Shown here one piece after another: positions 5,617-7,013 of a stretch of DNA of 7,013 nt. Position 1 is the first letter of the stretch. Each line of letters begins with the position of its first letter. The notes below the pieces were generated by a model. That model did not search any database. It was given only the letters and a program-made list of their open reading frames with translations, and had not been told where the DNA came from. The DNA is taken from assembly GCA_964390365.1 (NCBI GenBank), contig CAYMHW010000092.1:1-7013 (forward strand). Reading direction: 5' to 3'. The position numbers and the translations under genes are program-made. Source of the DNA: JALQTD01 sp964390365 (lineage in GTDB: Bacteria > Bacteroidota > Bacteroidia > Flavobacteriales_D > Sanyastnellaceae).

Positions 5617-6395
5617 CACTTTCCGCTGAAGGTGGGAGCACGTTTTTCCAGAAAGGCCGCGACGCCCTCCGCGTAGTCCGCCGTTTCCGAAGCGGTGATT
5701 TGCAAATCCCGCTCCGTCGTCAGGTGTTCGGAAAGCGGGGATTCCCATCCGGCATTGAACGCGCGCTTGGTGAGGCCCAGGCCGCGGGTGGGCATGGCGG
5801 CCAATGCGTCCGCCAATTCAGCCACCGTCGATGCGAACGCCTCCGGTTCCACGGCCTTGAAGATCATTCCCATCGATTCCGCCTCGCGAGCTTCCACCGG
5901 GGTGCCGAAGAAGGCGAGCGCTGTGGCGCGCTGTTGCCCGATGAGCCGCGGCAGCATCCACGTCCCGCCGCTGTCGGGGATGAGCCCGATTTTTGAAAAC
6001 GCTTGGATGAACTTCACGCCGTGTTGGGCGATGGTCAGGTCGCAGGCGAGGGCGATGTTCGCTCCGGCGCCCGCCGCTACGCCTTGGACCGCAGCGATGA
6101 CGGGCTTTTCCATGTTGCGGATGCGGCGCACGCTTTCGTTGTACGTCTCCTCGACGATGACCCGGAAATCGGGCGCGTCGGGGGCGGTGACTTCTTTGAG
6201 GTCTTGGCCGGCGCAGAATGCCTTGCCCGCACCGGTGATGACCACGCATCGCACGCTTTCATCGGCTGCGGCGGCGTCGAGCGCGGCTTGAAAGGCCTTG
6301 CCCATGTGCCGGTCGAAGCTGTTGAACACTTCGGGCCGGTTCAGCGTCAACGTGCGCACCGCACCGCGGTCTGAAATCAAGATGGAATCCGCCAT
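5616..6395 (-). CDS. Enoyl-CoA hydratase/isomerase, PaaG-like
   Basis: 259 residues, a full-length crotonase-fold acyl-CoA enzyme, probably cytoplasmic. Visible are LNRPEVFNSF (18-27), the first oxyanion-hole segment FCAGQDL (60-66), the second GVAAGAGANIAL (105-116), and FSKIGLIPDSGGTWMLPR (133-150), ending DYAEGVAAFLEKRAPTFSGK (240-259). The two catalytic glutamates of classical enoyl-CoA hydratase appear replaced (N113 at one site, S134/K135 region at the other), while D141 of IPDSGG is kept. That is the pattern of PaaG, the 1,2-epoxyphenylacetyl-CoA isomerase of phenylacetate breakdown, which also acts as an enoyl-CoA isomerase. No other paa genes are in view, so the substrate is open: phenylacetyl-CoA epoxide or unsaturated fatty acyl-CoA. 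It begins 4 bases after the T9SS cargo gene stop and overlaps the DUF551 start by one base. Confidence 0.9.
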   Translation of the reverse strand: MADSILISDRGAVRTLTLNRPEVFNSFDRHMGKAFQAALDAAAADESVRCVVITGAGKAFCAGQDLKEVTAPDAPDFRVIVEETYNESVRRIRNMEKPVIAAVQGVAAGAGANIALACDLTIAQHGVKFIQAFSKIGLIPDSGGTWMLPRLIGQQRATALAFFGTPVEAREAESMGMIFKAVEPEAFASTVAELADALAAMPTRGLGLTKRAFNAGWESPLSEHLTTERDLQITASETADYAEGVAAFLEKRAPTFSGK

Positions 6396-6399
6396 GGGA

Positions 6400-7013
6400 T
6401 CAGGGTTGGGTGATTTGAATGCGTTGGCGGACGTCGCCCGCTGCCAAGATGTACATGCCCGAAGGCAAGGAGGGCAGGTTCCATGAGGTCCGGCCGAAGA
6501 GCGTCCGTTCGGCGACGATGCGACCGCTCACGTCGAGCAGCTGGGCGCGGCATCCGTCGGGAAACCCTTGGAGTTGGAGTTGATTGCTGGCGGGATTTGG
6601 CCAAACCCACGCCCGCCCATCGGACTCTGCAACGCCCGCCCAAAATCCTTCCGCGGTGGCCGTACATCCAAGCGCGTCCACCACGGTAACGTTCACGTAA
6701 TACCCTTGGAGAGTGACCAGTTCAAAGAAGCCATCGCACAGAACAATCAGGTCCTCAAAGAACGGCAAGGAGGGTGCGGTGCAGGTGTTGCCGAGTTCGT
6801 CCATCCAAGTGATTTCGAACGGAGCGGTGCCACCGGCGATGTCCAATTGAAAGCCCGTGCCATCCGATTCCACCGAGACCTCAAGGGCACACGGTAAGCA
6901 GGCGGGCAGGGGCTCCGGATCGAGTTCAATCACCGCAGCGTCCAGGCCGTCGAGCCCGCTGAAGATGGGCAAGGCCGCTGGATAACGCGTCGCTCGGAAC
7001 GTCATGTTGGCCG
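6400..7013 (-). CDS. T9SS cargo protein with SprB-like repeat, C-terminal part (partial)
   Basis: The reading frame is open to the right edge, so the N-terminus and signal peptide are missing; the Met codon at 7005-7003 is probably internal. Counting from that Met, 201 residues are seen. About 48-116 looks like a SprB/PKD-type immunoglobulin-like repeat: IAGGTAPFEITW (56-67), then YYVNVTVVDALGCTAT (102-117), matching the usual G-PF-W ... Y-V-V-DA-GCTAT pattern. Residues 133-201 are a type A sorting domain: WVWPNPASNQLQLQG, AQLLDVSGRIV, LPSLPSGMYIL, ending RQRIQITQP. Cysteines at 36, 39, 75, 90, 114 and 152 would sit outside the cell and may form disulfides. Inferred to be a surface or secreted protein exported by the T9SS. 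Its function cannot be told from this part. The PaaG-like gene starts 4 bases downstream. Confidence 0.85.
   Translation of the reverse strand, partial: ANMTFRATRYPAALPIFSGLDGLDAAVIELDPEPLPACLPCALEVSVESDGTGFQLDIAGGTAPFEITWMDELGNTCTAPSLPFFEDLIVLCDGFFELVTLQGYYVNVTVVDALGCTATAEGFWAGVAESDGRAWVWPNPASNQLQLQGFPDGCRAQLLDVSGRIVAERTLFGRTSWNLPSLPSGMYILAAGDVRQRIQITQP

Noticed and set aside
5617..5748. Longer start for the DUF551 protein
   Set aside because: The extra 44 residues lie inside the PaaG-like gene and show no similarity to the family; the ATG coupled to the upstream stop gives the expected DUF551 opening.
7003..7005. ATG as the true start of the right-edge T9SS gene
   Set aside because: No signal peptide follows, the frame stays open to the window edge, and T9SS cargo needs a Sec signal; it is treated as internal.

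Overview
The window reads as ordinary chromosome of a GC-rich member of the Bacteroidota. The reasons are two secreted proteins with type IX secretion (T9SS) C-terminal sorting domains, a good match to the Bacteroidota -7 promoter box (TAnnTTTG) upstream of the PEP carboxykinase gene, start codons mostly without Shine-Dalgarno sequences, and an LDH-like malate dehydrogenase tail. I see no phage, insertion sequence, CRISPR array, tRNA or rRNA, and no sign of recent transfer. The genes are packed almost without gaps, and no gene-free stretch exceeds about 80 bases.

Layout from left to right. The 3' end of a malate dehydrogenase gene (+) finishes at 176. It converges, with no gap, on a long minus-strand gene (177-2450) for a secreted FG-GAP/VCBS repeat protein with a T9SS type A sorting domain. 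An 80-base divergent spacer follows. Then, on the plus strand, come a small DUF423 membrane protein (2531-2929), ATP-dependent PEP carboxykinase pckA (2971-4572), a strong terminator, and the 16S rRNA methyltransferase rsmE (4637-5347). rsmE converges with overlapping stop codons on a tight minus-strand cluster. Read in the direction of transcription, that cluster is the C-terminal part of a second T9SS cargo protein with a SprB-like repeat (running off the right edge), a PaaG-like enoyl-CoA hydratase/isomerase, and a 90-residue DUF551 protein.

Functionally, malate dehydrogenase and PEP carboxykinase are consecutive steps from malate to phosphoenolpyruvate (gluconeogenesis and anaplerotic balance). 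They are separate transcription units here, and the other genes have no evident pathway link to them. The PaaG-like enzyme and the DUF551 protein appear translationally coupled.

I did not find a convincing new multi-gene system. The observations most worth a second look concern compact gene ends. A long bulged hairpin that looks like the malate dehydrogenase terminator is written inside the last codons of the convergent T9SS gene. Stop codons of convergent pairs abut or overlap. The T-rich tail of the pckA terminator may double as the promoter of a leaderless rsmE.
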